A DNA stretch of 64,000 bases from Formosa undariae (lineage in GTDB: Bacteria; Bacteroidota; Bacteroidia; Flavobacteriales; Flavobacteriaceae). The number at the start of each line of letters is the position of its first letter. The stretch's first letter is position 1. Position numbers and translations under genes: made by a program. The notes under the pieces were generated by a model. That model did no database searches. It saw nothing but the letters and a program-made list of their open reading frames with translations, and had not been told where the DNA came from. The stretch is from positions 62,001 to 126,000 of the forward strand of contig NZ_JBHMEZ010000001.1 in assembly GCF_042427615.1 (NCBI RefSeq). The letters are read 5' to 3'. Below are positions 8,141 to 16,416 of this stretch, one piece after another.

Positions 8141-9382
8141 CTATGTAATCAATCGTTTTACAAGCGAACTTAATGTTAATCCTTGAACTAAAATTGAAAA
8201 CACGACAAGCATATACGTAATTACAAGAAATAATTCCCTGTGCATCTCGCTAGTTAAACTTAAAGCCAATGCAATGGATATACCGCCTCGCAATCCGCCC
8301 CAAGTCATTATTTTATTAGTTTTAGTTCTAAACTCTAAGCGTTTTTCAAACATGCCAATCGGACCATGCAATGAGATATATCTGCTTACTAACGCAATTG
8401 GAATCGCTAATAATCCGGCAAAAATGTAAGACCATTGAAATTCTAACACAAGCATCTCCATACCTATTAACACAAACAATATCGTGTTTAACAAGATGTC
8501 GACTAGTTCCCAAAACTTATCTACATAGTTCTCGGTTATCTCCGACATTGCAGATCCTCTTACCGTATCATTTCCTACAACCAACCCAGCTGTTACCATA
8601 GCTAAAGGCGCGGATAAATGCATTTTTTGAGCTATTACAGTTCCTAGCATAACGGTTGCTAGAGTAATAATAACCTCAACATCATAATCGTCTATAGATT
8701 TCATCAATCTATAAGTTCCATATCCTAAAAGTAATCCTAGAATTATACCACCAATAACTTCCCGAGCAAACAATTCTAGGACTTCATTAACTTCAATACC
8801 CCCAGCTCCTGTAGCATTTGCGATTTGAAAAATGGTTAAAAACACTACAACTCCTACGCCATCATTAAATAAGGATTCCCCAACAATTTTAGCTTCCAAA
8901 TCTTTTGGAACTCCAACTTTTTTCAGAATACCAAGCACTGCAATAGGATCTGTTGGCGAAATTAAAGCTCCAAAAAGCAGACAATAGATAAAATCTACAT
9001 CCATTCCTAAAAGTAAAAGCACGCCATACATTAAGCCTCCAATTAAAAACGTAGATAACAAAGTTCCTACGGTTGCAAAAACTAAAACGGGCCATCGCTG
9101 GATTTTTAATTGCTCGAAATTAGTATGCAAAGCACCTGCAAAAAGCATAAAACTTAACATAACATCTAGCAATACCGCCCTAAAATCGATTTCTGTAATT
9201 AAATTGCGTTCTGCCAATAACAATGTTTTATCAATGGTACCAATAGCTAGGACGACTAATGTAAATACCAAAGTAATTAGCATTAAACCAATAGTATTTG
9301 GTAATTTTAAAAATCTAACATTTATATATCCAAAAGCGGCGGCAAGAGAGACAAGCGTCGTTATAATTATAAAATAATCCAT
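8141..9382 (-). CDS. CPA1-family Na+(K+)/H+ antiporter
   Basis: The 413-residue protein has 12-13 predicted transmembrane segments and exchanges monovalent cations for protons. Diagnostic motifs are SPTDPIAV (helix 5 region, about residue 142) and GESLFNDGVGVVVF (about residue 168), whose Asn-Asp pair carries the ion-binding carboxylate in NhaP/NHE proteins. WGGLRGGISIALAL near the C-terminus is also typical. There is no C-terminal regulatory domain. It is divergent from the arsenosugar-type operon, with 124 bp between starts. In a marine organism Na+ extrusion is the likely role. Confidence 0.9.
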   Translation of the reverse strand: MDYFIIITTLVSLAAAFGYINVRFLKLPNTIGLMLITLVFTLVVLAIGTIDKTLLLAERNLITEIDFRAVLLDVMLSFMLFAGALHTNFEQLKIQRWPVLVFATVGTLLSTFLIGGLMYGVLLLLGMDVDFIYCLLFGALISPTDPIAVLGILKKVGVPKDLEAKIVGESLFNDGVGVVVFLTIFQIANATGAGGIEVNEVLELFAREVIGGIILGLLLGYGTYRLMKSIDDYDVEVIITLATVMLGTVIAQKMHLSAPLAMVTAGLVVGNDTVRGSAMSEITENYVDKFWELVDILLNTILFVLIGMEMLVLEFQWSYIFAGLLAIPIALVSRYISLHGPIGMFEKRLEFRTKTNKIMTWGGLRGGISIALALSLTSEMHRELFLVITYMLVVFSILVQGLTLSSLVKRLIT

Positions 9383-9506
9383 GTAATGTGTTTAGTGATA
9401 TTAAAATAAATGATAATTAAGCAGATTAGCAAGATGTTAGTATATTCAATTTGAGAAAACAGTAAATTAGCTGTAAATAATTAACAAAACAACCGACATA
9501 AATACC

Positions 9507-9842
9507 ATGCAAAAAACATATTACGATCCAGCCGACCTAAAAAAATTCAGTAAAATATCTGATTGGAATGAAGAATTAGGAGAAAAATTTTTCGACTATT
9601 ACGGAAAAGTTTTTGAAGAAGGTGCCTTAACCGAACGTGAAAAATCGCTAATTGCTTTAGCTGTATCGCATACCGTACAATGCCCGTATTGTATTGATGC
9701 TTATACTGGTGATGCATTAAAACGAGGAATTACAAAAGAAGAAATGATGGAAGCTTTACACGTTTCGGCAGCTATTCGTGGTGGTGCTTCTTTGGTTCAC
9801 GGTGTTCAAATGATGAATAAAGTGAATAAGTTAGAAATGTAA
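9507..9842 (+). CDS. AhpD/CMD-like protein of the arsenosugar cluster
   Basis: The 111-residue all-helical protein of the carboxymuconolactone decarboxylase/AhpD superfamily carries the redox pair C59-P-Y-C62 followed by a conserved downstream His (near VHGVQ). This subfamily is annotated as the arsenosugar-biosynthesis-associated peroxidase-like protein and was earlier described as selenodomain-associated because some homologues carry selenocysteine in place of Cys. It is 54 bp upstream of arsS on the same strand and opens the cluster. A thiol-reductant or arsenic-binding role is plausible but unproven. Confidence 0.85.
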   Translation: MQKTYYDPADLKKFSKISDWNEELGEKFFDYYGKVFEEGALTEREKSLIALAVSHTVQCPYCIDAYTGDALKRGITKEEMMEALHVSAAIRGGASLVHGVQMMNKVNKLEM

Positions 9843-9896
9843 GTTTCTTAACATTGTTCAGTCTAAAATAAAAGCAAAAACAATTAATACTTTTTA

Positions 9897-10952
9897 ATGA
9901 TTAGTAAGTCTTTACATAAACGCGAAAGTGATTTAGCAAATAGTAACCGCCAATTAGAACTTTTATCGAATGGAATTTTCAAAAACGGAGAATTACCAAC
10001 CTTTAAAGCTAAAATTTCTGAAACAGGACAATTTCCACTAAAAGCAAAAAAGTTAGAAATTCTACAAATTAACGTCGGATATATGTGTAACCAAGTTTGT
10101 GCACATTGCCATGTTGATGCTGGTCCAGATCGTAAAGAAATTATGACTCGCGAAACGATGATGCAATGTCTGGATGTTATTAAAAACACAGGCGCACATA
10201 CATTAGATTTAACTGGTGGCGCCCCTGAAATGAATCCTGATTTTCGATGGTTTGTGGAAGAAGCTGCTAAAGCTGGAATTAAAGATTTTATTGTACGCTC
10301 GAATCTTACTATTATTCGTGCAAACAAAAAGTATTACGATTTACCAGAGTTTTTCAAAAAACACAATGTGCATGTCATTAGTTCTATGCCACATTGGACA
10401 CAAGGAAAAACAGATAAGCAACGTGGCGATGGTGTTTTTGCTAAATCCATTCAAGCGTTAAAAGACTTAAATGCCATTGGTTACGGTATGCCTGGTAGCG
10501 GACTCCGTTTAGACTTGGTTTACAATCCGTCGGGAGCCTTTTTACCAGGAAATCAAGATGCTTTACAACGCGATTTCAAGAAAGCTTTATTAGAGGATTT
10601 TAATATTCAGTTTCACAATTTATTTGCGATAACAAACCTACCAATAGCACGATTTTTAGATTATTTGATTGCTTCTGAAAATTATGAGGATTATATGTAT
10701 AGCCTTGTTGAGGCTTACAATCCTACAGCTGTTACAAATGTTATGTGTACAAACACACTATCGATAAGTTGGGATGGTTATTTATTTGATTGCGATTTTA
10801 ATCAGATGTTAGAACTACCTGTAAATAGTAAAGTGAAACATATTTCGGAATATAACGAAGACCTTCTAGAAAACAGAGACATTGTTATTTCTCAGCATTG
10901 TTATGGATGTACCGCTGGTGCAGGAAGCAGTTGCCAAGGAAGTGTTATTTAA
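9897..10952 (+). CDS. arsS: Radical SAM protein ArsS, arsenosugar type
   Basis: The 351-residue protein has the radical-SAM cluster motif C64-x3-C68-x2-C71 (CNQVCAHC), a GGAPEMNP segment and a C-terminal Cys-rich domain ending in HCYGCTAGAGSSCQG. That architecture is diagnostic of ArsS, which in studied systems transfers the 5'-deoxyadenosyl group of SAM to dimethylarsenite, giving dimethylarsinoyl-5'-deoxyadenosine, the precursor of oxo-arsenosugars. The C-terminal Cys positions are all ordinary TGT/TGC codons, so no selenocysteine is involved. The methyltransferase ArsM that would supply methylated arsenic is not in the window. Confidence 0.9.
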   Translation: MISKSLHKRESDLANSNRQLELLSNGIFKNGELPTFKAKISETGQFPLKAKKLEILQINVGYMCNQVCAHCHVDAGPDRKEIMTRETMMQCLDVIKNTGAHTLDLTGGAPEMNPDFRWFVEEAAKAGIKDFIVRSNLTIIRANKKYYDLPEFFKKHNVHVISSMPHWTQGKTDKQRGDGVFAKSIQALKDLNAIGYGMPGSGLRLDLVYNPSGAFLPGNQDALQRDFKKALLEDFNIQFHNLFAITNLPIARFLDYLIASENYEDYMYSLVEAYNPTAVTNVMCTNTLSISWDGYLFDCDFNQMLELPVNSKVKHISEYNEDLLENRDIVISQHCYGCTAGAGSSCQGSVI

Positions 10953-10974
10953 TAAAACACTTCTAAATATTTAA

Positions 10975-12309
10975 ATGGAACTAATCAATTGGCAGTGGAG
11001 TATAATTATAATCACGAGCATTATATTCTTTATCATTTCGCCTTGGGCAAAAACAAGTAATCAGTTTTTTAAAGCGGTTAACAACAAAAAAGCGCCCAAT
11101 ACATTTGTCCTTACCGGGAGTTTAATAATTTCTTGGATATTCGCAAAAAGCATTACAAATGCCGCGAATCTAGGTCTTGAATTTGGTATTGTTGGTGGTG
11201 TTGCCTATGCCGGATATTATGCCTCTTTTGCCGTGGCAGGCCTCCTTATTTATAAAATGCGTACCGTTGGCGGATTTACAAGTATACATCACTTTTTAAG
11301 TTCGAAATTTGGAAAAGGTGCTATGCTTATTTTTTCCATTCTCATTGCCATTCGGTTATTTAATGAAGTCTGGAGTAACACTATGGTTATAGGGAGTTAT
11401 TTTGGAGATTCGGGTACACTTCCTTATTATACAGCCATTATACTCTTTACTTTTTTAACCTTAGCCTACGCGATTAAAGGCGGGTTAAGTAGTTCTATTT
11501 TTACCGACGTTATACAAATGGTTTTATTCTCGGTGTTACTGATTGTGATTCTTTGGAATATTTTCTCTGTCGATGATTTCTCAACTAAAGATGTAGTAAG
11601 CTCCGGAACTTGGGATTTCCAATTCGGACTTAATCTATTCTTTGCCGCCTTAATTCAGTCGTTTAGTTATCCGTTTCACGATCCCGTTTTAACCGACAGA
11701 GCATTTATCAGTTCTCCTAAAACAACTCGAAAAAGCTTTTTACTAGCCACAGTTCTAGGTGCACTTTGTATTGTTTTATTCAGCATTGTTGGAGTTTATG
11801 CACAAACACAAGGCCTAAAAGGGCAAGCCGCTGTTGAAGTTGGTAAAGCCTTTGGAGTTGTTATTTTACTAGTGATAAACTTTATAATGATTACCTCTGC
11901 AGCATCAACTTTAGACTCTACATTTTCATCATTTTCAAAACTAGTCGCTATCGATTTAAAACTCGGAAAAAGCTTAAGTTTTGGTCGGCTGGCTATGGCA
12001 GTCATTGCCGTTTTAGGAACAATTCCTGTATTTTTAGATGCTGAAATTTTATCGGCTACAACTATTTCCGGAACTATGGTTATTGGTCTTACGCCGGTTT
12101 TTCTGTTTTGGAATATAAAAACACCTCCACTAAGTTTTTACTTAAGCGTGGGTTGCGGACTCGGTTTCGGATTGTTTTTAATCCTAGATTACTTCCCTAA
12201 ATCGTTAATATTTACTGAAGGAAAATATGCCAATTTACTATGGATTAACGTCTGGGGCATTTTATCTTGTATCACATTATACTTTATTCCCAAATGGCTA
12301 AAAAAATAG
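10975..12309 (+). CDS. Sodium:solute symporter (SSS family)
   Basis: The 444-residue polytopic protein has about 12 hydrophobic segments. SSS-like features include a long glycine-rich helix 2-3 region (about residues 70-90, AYAGYYASFAVAGL), the conserved TSAASTLDSTFSSFSKL segment (about residues 302-318) that supplies Na+-site hydroxyls, and an FHDPVLTDRAF helix. It follows arsS by 22 bp and overlaps the next gene by 16 bp, so it belongs to the arsenosugar-type operon. The substrate is unknown; an arsenic metabolite or its organic building block is an inference from context only. Confidence 0.85.
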   Translation: MELINWQWSIIIITSIIFFIISPWAKTSNQFFKAVNNKKAPNTFVLTGSLIISWIFAKSITNAANLGLEFGIVGGVAYAGYYASFAVAGLLIYKMRTVGGFTSIHHFLSSKFGKGAMLIFSILIAIRLFNEVWSNTMVIGSYFGDSGTLPYYTAIILFTFLTLAYAIKGGLSSSIFTDVIQMVLFSVLLIVILWNIFSVDDFSTKDVVSSGTWDFQFGLNLFFAALIQSFSYPFHDPVLTDRAFISSPKTTRKSFLLATVLGALCIVLFSIVGVYAQTQGLKGQAAVEVGKAFGVVILLVINFIMITSAASTLDSTFSSFSKLVAIDLKLGKSLSFGRLAMAVIAVLGTIPVFLDAEILSATTISGTMVIGLTPVFLFWNIKTPPLSFYLSVGCGLGFGLFLILDYFPKSLIFTEGKYANLLWINVWGILSCITLYFIPKWLKK

Positions 12310-13139
12310 AAAACCTCGGAAATTTATCAGGAAAAACACTCCTTTTTGGTGGTATTTACAGCAATCTACAAGCCTTAGAAGCCTTGAAGAAGATTGCCGA
12401 AGATGAAAAAATTCCGTCTAAAAACTGTATTTGCACGGGCGATATTATCGGGTATTGCGCCCAACCCGAAGAAACCATTCAGCTTTTTAAAACTTGGCAA
12501 GCCAAAAGCATTGTTGGTAACGTAGAAATTAAATTAGCTGAAGGTGCCGATAATTGTGGTTGTGATTTTAAAGAAGGTTCACGTTGCGATGTACTGTCGC
12601 AAAACTGGTATACCTATGCACAAAGTAAGCTTTCTAAAGATTCGGTAGCGTTTGTTTCACATTTACCAGATACTATTCAGTTTCATTATGCAAATAAAAA
12701 CATAAGTGTAGTACATGGCTCCTATTTTAATGTTTCAGAATTTATTTTTAAATCCACACCTTGGATTCAAAAGCAATCTAATTTCGAAGCTACAGAAAGC
12801 GATGTAATTATAGCAGGCCACTGCGGATTACCGTTTCAGCAAACCCAAAATAATAAAACTTGGATAAACCCAGGTGTTATTGGGATGCCTGCAAACAATG
12901 GTTCTCCTAATGTATGGTATGTTATTTTAGATGACAAAAATGATGTCCTAAATATTGAATTTCGTACTCTGGATTATGATTTTGAGTTAGCGAGCACATT
13001 AATGCTTACAAATAAATTACCGAAATCGTATGCCGAAACCCTTAAAACGGGCATTTGGGATAATATGGAAATTCTACCAGATGCGGAATGCGAACAACAA
13101 GGCTTGGTTATTAATTTTGAAGACACTCCAATAACGTAA
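12294..13139 (+). CDS. Divergent calcineurin-like metallophosphoesterase with Cys-rich insert
   Basis: The start at 12294 gives 281 residues (MAKKIENLGN...). It overlaps the symporter stop; the frame stays open upstream to 12267 but the domain begins here. The order of metallophosphoesterase blocks is kept: GGIYSNLQAL (residues 19-28), TGDIIGYC (48-55), GNVE (75-78), VVHGS, AGHCG and NPGVIG. However, block I lacks the Asp and His of the usual D-x-H and block III has Val for His, so the metal site must be altered. A C88-G-C90...C98 insert follows. The clade recurs in arsenosugar-type clusters; the role may be hydrolytic or arsenic-binding. Confidence 0.75.
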   Translation: MAKKIENLGNLSGKTLLFGGIYSNLQALEALKKIAEDEKIPSKNCICTGDIIGYCAQPEETIQLFKTWQAKSIVGNVEIKLAEGADNCGCDFKEGSRCDVLSQNWYTYAQSKLSKDSVAFVSHLPDTIQFHYANKNISVVHGSYFNVSEFIFKSTPWIQKQSNFEATESDVIIAGHCGLPFQQTQNNKTWINPGVIGMPANNGSPNVWYVILDDKNDVLNIEFRTLDYDFELASTLMLTNKLPKSYAETLKTGIWDNMEILPDAECEQQGLVINFEDTPIT

Positions 13140-13270
13140 GTCAGATTACAGGCAATTAACAGGCGATTAAAAAAAATGAAAATATAACAATCTATGTAAT
13201 CTCTAGATTGTATTTTTGGTAAACAGATCAACCATTCTTCTTTTATTATATAACAACAAAACGCATATTT

Positions 13271-13945
13271 ATGGGAATTTTAAGTTTAAAAGATACTGAT
13301 GGCGACAATGAAGTTGCTTACAATTTTCACTTTCCAACATCGAAAAAAGCACTAATTGTTTTCACTAGAAATCCAGAATTAGGCAAATGCAAAACACGTT
13401 TAGCTAAAACTATCGGCGACGAAAATGCGCTAGAAGTTTATAAGATTTTATTAGAGCATACGGCCAAAATAGCTGAACCTGTTAAAGCAGATCGTTATGT
13501 GTTTTATTCTGAAAACATTCAGAACGAAGATCTTTGGAATACTGAGCATTTCAGAAAAAAATTACAATCAGGACATAATTTAGGCGAAAGAATGAGTCAT
13601 GCATTTTCAGATTTATTTCAGAATTACTATCTTAAAGTCATTATAATAGGCAGTGACATTCTAGATCTTACTACCGAAGTTATTGACGATGCCTTTAATC
13701 AGTTAGAACATCACGATGTGGTTATTGGTCCAGCAAAAGATGGTGGCTATTATCTGTTAGGAATGAAAACTTTAGAGTCTAATATATTTGAAGGTAAAGC
13801 TTGGGGAACAGAAACCGTGCTTCAAGACACCCTTAAAAATTTAGAGAACAAATCGGTATCTTTACTTGAAGAATTAAACGATATCGATACATTTGAGGAT
13901 ATAAAAGATTACCCGAAATTAAATAAATTCACGATTAAATCATGA
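13271..13945 (+). CDS. TIGR04282-type arsenosugar-cluster glycosyltransferase
   Basis: The 224-residue protein belongs to the CofC/MobA-like nucleotidyl- or glycosyl-transferase fold. It shows the signature FTRNPELGKCKTRLAKTIG near the N-terminus, GHNLGERMSHAF in the middle, IIGSDILDLT (metal/nucleotide site) and GPAKDGGYYLLGM. These blocks define the TIGR04282 group, named for its co-occurrence with ArsS-type radical SAM proteins. It would attach or activate a sugar moiety in the arsenosugar route, but no biochemical substrate is settled. A weak -7 element (TATTTTTG, 13211-13218) lies upstream. The stop overlaps the PNP start as ATGA. Confidence 0.88.
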   Translation: MGILSLKDTDGDNEVAYNFHFPTSKKALIVFTRNPELGKCKTRLAKTIGDENALEVYKILLEHTAKIAEPVKADRYVFYSENIQNEDLWNTEHFRKKLQSGHNLGERMSHAFSDLFQNYYLKVIIIGSDILDLTTEVIDDAFNQLEHHDVVIGPAKDGGYYLLGMKTLESNIFEGKAWGTETVLQDTLKNLENKSVSLLEELNDIDTFEDIKDYPKLNKFTIKS

Positions 13946-14754
13946 TAAAATACATTAACGAAACCACAGAATACTTACAAAGCAAAGGCTTCGATAAACC
14001 TGAAATTGGTATTATACTAGGTACTGGATTAGGAAAGTTATTAGACGACGTTTCTATTATTCACGAAGTGAGCTATAATCAAATTCCGTATTTCCCTACA
14101 GCAACTGTAGAATTCCATAAAGGAAAATTAATCTACGGAGAGCTAGAAGGAAAAAAAGTAATTGTTATGCAAGGTCGTTTTCATTTATACGAAGGTTACA
14201 CCTTACAAGACATTACTTACCCGGTTAGAATTATGAACCAATTAGGGATACATACACTTTTAGTGTCTAATGCTTCTGGAGCAGTGAATTTAGATTATGC
14301 AAAAGGTGATTTAATGTTAATAGACGACCATATTAATTTACTAGGTGGTTCTCCCCTAGCTTTTAAAGGCGTGTCTAAATTAGGTGAACGTTTTACAGAT
14401 ATGAGCGCTCCTTACGATAAGGAAATAAATTCCAAATTTAAAAGTATAGCAAAAGCGCACGACATTACATTACACGAAGGTGTTTACGCAAGTATGTTAG
14501 GTCCACAATTAGAAACACGAGCAGAATATCGCATGCTTCAAATTTTAGGTGCAGATGCTGTTGGAATGAGTACGGTGCCAGAAATTATTGTCGCTAATCA
14601 TTTAAAACTAAAAGTTGCCGCTGTTTCTGTGATTACAGACAAAGGAGATCCTGACAATTTACAGCCTGTTAATATTGAAGAAATTATTGCGGTTGCAGAA
14701 AAAGCAGAACCAAAAATGATTACGCTCTTTAAGGAACTAATAAAAACGTTATAA
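13942..14754 (+). CDS. Purine-nucleoside phosphorylase, trimeric type
   Basis: The 270-residue protein is a trimeric PNP/MTAP-family enzyme that cleaves a purine nucleoside with phosphate to base and sugar-1-phosphate. Seen are the phosphate loop GTGLGKLLDDV, GRFHLYEGY, SNASGAVN, and the purine/ribose block GPQLETRAEYR...GMSTVPE. In the late block (VSVITDKGDPD) Asp233 sits where human PNP has Asn243, a position that influences 6-oxo versus 6-amino purine choice. Its coupling to a glycosyltransferase and ArsS suggests removal of adenine from dimethylarsinoyl-deoxyadenosine; a housekeeping salvage role is equally possible. A strong hairpin follows. Confidence 0.92.
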   Translation: MIKYINETTEYLQSKGFDKPEIGIILGTGLGKLLDDVSIIHEVSYNQIPYFPTATVEFHKGKLIYGELEGKKVIVMQGRFHLYEGYTLQDITYPVRIMNQLGIHTLLVSNASGAVNLDYAKGDLMLIDDHINLLGGSPLAFKGVSKLGERFTDMSAPYDKEINSKFKSIAKAHDITLHEGVYASMLGPQLETRAEYRMLQILGADAVGMSTVPEIIVANHLKLKVAAVSVITDKGDPDNLQPVNIEEIIAVAEKAEPKMITLFKELIKTL

Positions 14755-14788
14755 GGCTACTTTAAAAGCAAGTTACACACTTTATATC

Positions 14789-14834
14789 ATCTTGTTTTCT
14801 TGAGTAAACACATACAAGAAAACAAGATTTTTTT
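14789..14834 (+). terminator. Strong hairpin terminator abutting the next start codon
   Basis: The arms ATCTTGTTTTCTTG (14789-14802) and CAAGAAAACAAGAT (14815-14828) form a perfect 14-bp stem with a 12-base loop, followed by a run of seven T that ends directly at the ATG of the next gene (14835). It can end PNP transcripts and would also shape translation or attenuation of the downstream gene. Confidence 0.85.
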
Positions 14835-15725
14835 ATGGAAAAATATATAGACATTATTCAAAACTCTTACTCCGGCTATTGGCGGTATTTAAAACACGAG
14901 TTAATTTCGGTAAACCATTGGGATAATTATTTCTATGGTCTTATTATAATTTCACTTGTTGTTTGGGGCTTAGAAATCGCATTTCCTTGGCGTAAAAATC
15001 AGTCGATCTTTAGGAAAGATTTCTGGTTAGATACATTTTATATGTTCTTCAATTTCTTTCTTTTAAATCTAATCGTCCTCATTGCTTTGTCCAATACCTT
15101 GGCAGAACTGTTTAACGATTTACTCTCTGTTTTTGGACTTACATTGAATAATTTTCAATTACTTCAAATAAACGAGCTACCAAAAGCCGTTGGATTATTC
15201 ATCTTTTTTATTGTAAGTGATTTTGTACAATGGAATACCCACAGATTATTACACCATGTCCCTATGCTTTGGAATTTTCATAAAGTACATCATTCTGTAA
15301 AAGAGATGGGATTTGCAGCACACTTGCGCTATCATTGGATGGAACCTGTTGTATATAAATCCCTCCTATATATCCCTATTGCCATAATTGGCGGATTCGA
15401 TGCTCAAGATGTGGCTTTTGTACATTTCTTTTCAATTGCCATCGGACATTTAAATCATGCGAATTTAGGATGGAATTACGGTCCGTTAAAATACATTCTA
15501 AACAACCCTAAAATGCATATTTGGCATCACGCGAAAGATTTACCACCGACTTCAAAATACGGCGCAAATTACGGTATAACATTAAGTATTTGGGACTATC
15601 TTTTTAAAACAGATTACATTCCGCATAGCGGAAGAGATATTGAATTGGGTTTTCATGGAGACGAACATTTCCCTAAAGACTTTATTAACCAGGAGCTTTA
15701 TCCTTTAAAAAAACAAGATGATTAA
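14835..15725 (+). CDS. Sterol desaturase / fatty-acid-hydroxylase-like membrane protein
   Basis: The 296-residue integral membrane protein has 4-5 hydrophobic segments. The histidine boxes of di-iron membrane hydroxylases are present: HRLLHH (H-x3-HH), HKVHH, an HLNHAN segment, and HIWHH late in the protein. Family members hydroxylate or desaturate lipids. The start directly follows the T-run of a terminator hairpin, so no ribosome-binding site is visible; the next Met is too far downstream to be an alternative. It overlaps the DUF547 gene by 8 bp. In this cluster it might modify an arsenolipid or arsenosugar acceptor, which is speculative. Confidence 0.85.
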   Translation: MEKYIDIIQNSYSGYWRYLKHELISVNHWDNYFYGLIIISLVVWGLEIAFPWRKNQSIFRKDFWLDTFYMFFNFFLLNLIVLIALSNTLAELFNDLLSVFGLTLNNFQLLQINELPKAVGLFIFFIVSDFVQWNTHRLLHHVPMLWNFHKVHHSVKEMGFAAHLRYHWMEPVVYKSLLYIPIAIIGGFDAQDVAFVHFFSIAIGHLNHANLGWNYGPLKYILNNPKMHIWHHAKDLPPTSKYGANYGITLSIWDYLFKTDYIPHSGRDIELGFHGDEHFPKDFINQELYPLKKQDD

Positions 15726-16416
15726 AAATATAATAATTACAGTACTTATATGTTGTTCAACTTCACTTTTTGCGCAACAAACAGACCATTCGGTTTGGAC
15801 AACTTTTTTAAATAAAAATGTAGACCTAAACGGACATGTTAATTATAAAAACATAAAACAACACCCCGAGACTTTAGACATTTACTTAGGCCTGCTTTCT
15901 AAAAGCAAACCTAATTCTAGTTGGTCTAAAAATGAAACTTTAGCCTTTTGGATTAACGCCTACAATGCGTTTACCATAAAACTTATAATTGATAACTATC
16001 CGCTTGAAAGCATAAAAGATATTAGTGGTCCGTGGGATAAAGAATTTATTTCCATAAATAACAAGACCTATTCTTTAGGGCAAATAGAACACGAGATCTT
16101 AAGAAAACTAAACGAACCTAGAATACATTTCGCCATTGTTTGCGCCTCAGAATCTTGTCCGAAATTATTAAATACGGCATATACTGTAGCTAAATTAGAT
16201 ACGCAGTTAGATGTAGCAGCCGTAACGTTTATTAATTCTAACAAAAACCAACTAACACCTGATTCTATTAAATTATCTAAAATATTTAAATGGTTTTCGG
16301 AAGATTTTGAAACCAACGGCACTTTAATAGAATTTATTAATACGTACGCTAAAACTAAAGTTAACCCTTCTAAACGCATCTCTTATTTAGATTATAATTG
16401 GGAATTAAATGAGTAA
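15718..16416 (+). CDS. Exported DUF547 protein
   Basis: The 232-residue protein has a signal peptide ending TSLFAQ near residue 20. The DUF547 hallmark LAFWINAYNAFTIKLIIDNYPL is clear (about residues 79-100), as are GQIEHEILR and FAIVCASESCPKL with two Cys. DUF547 resembles a papain-like fold in structure predictions but has no proven activity. It overlaps both neighbours by 8 bp, so it is translationally tied to the hydroxylase-like and TIGR04283 genes. DUF547 genes are recurrent members of ArsS clusters. Confidence 0.85.
   Translation: MIKNIIITVLICCSTSLFAQQTDHSVWTTFLNKNVDLNGHVNYKNIKQHPETLDIYLGLLSKSKPNSSWSKNETLAFWINAYNAFTIKLIIDNYPLESIKDISGPWDKEFISINNKTYSLGQIEHEILRKLNEPRIHFAIVCASESCPKLLNTAYTVAKLDTQLDVAAVTFINSNKNQLTPDSIKLSKIFKWFSEDFETNGTLIEFINTYAKTKVNPSKRISYLDYNWELNE

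Noticed and set aside
9897..10952. Possible selenocysteine in ArsS or the AhpD-like protein (families once named selenodomain)
   Set aside because: All relevant positions are Cys codons and no in-frame TGA occurs before the natural stops.
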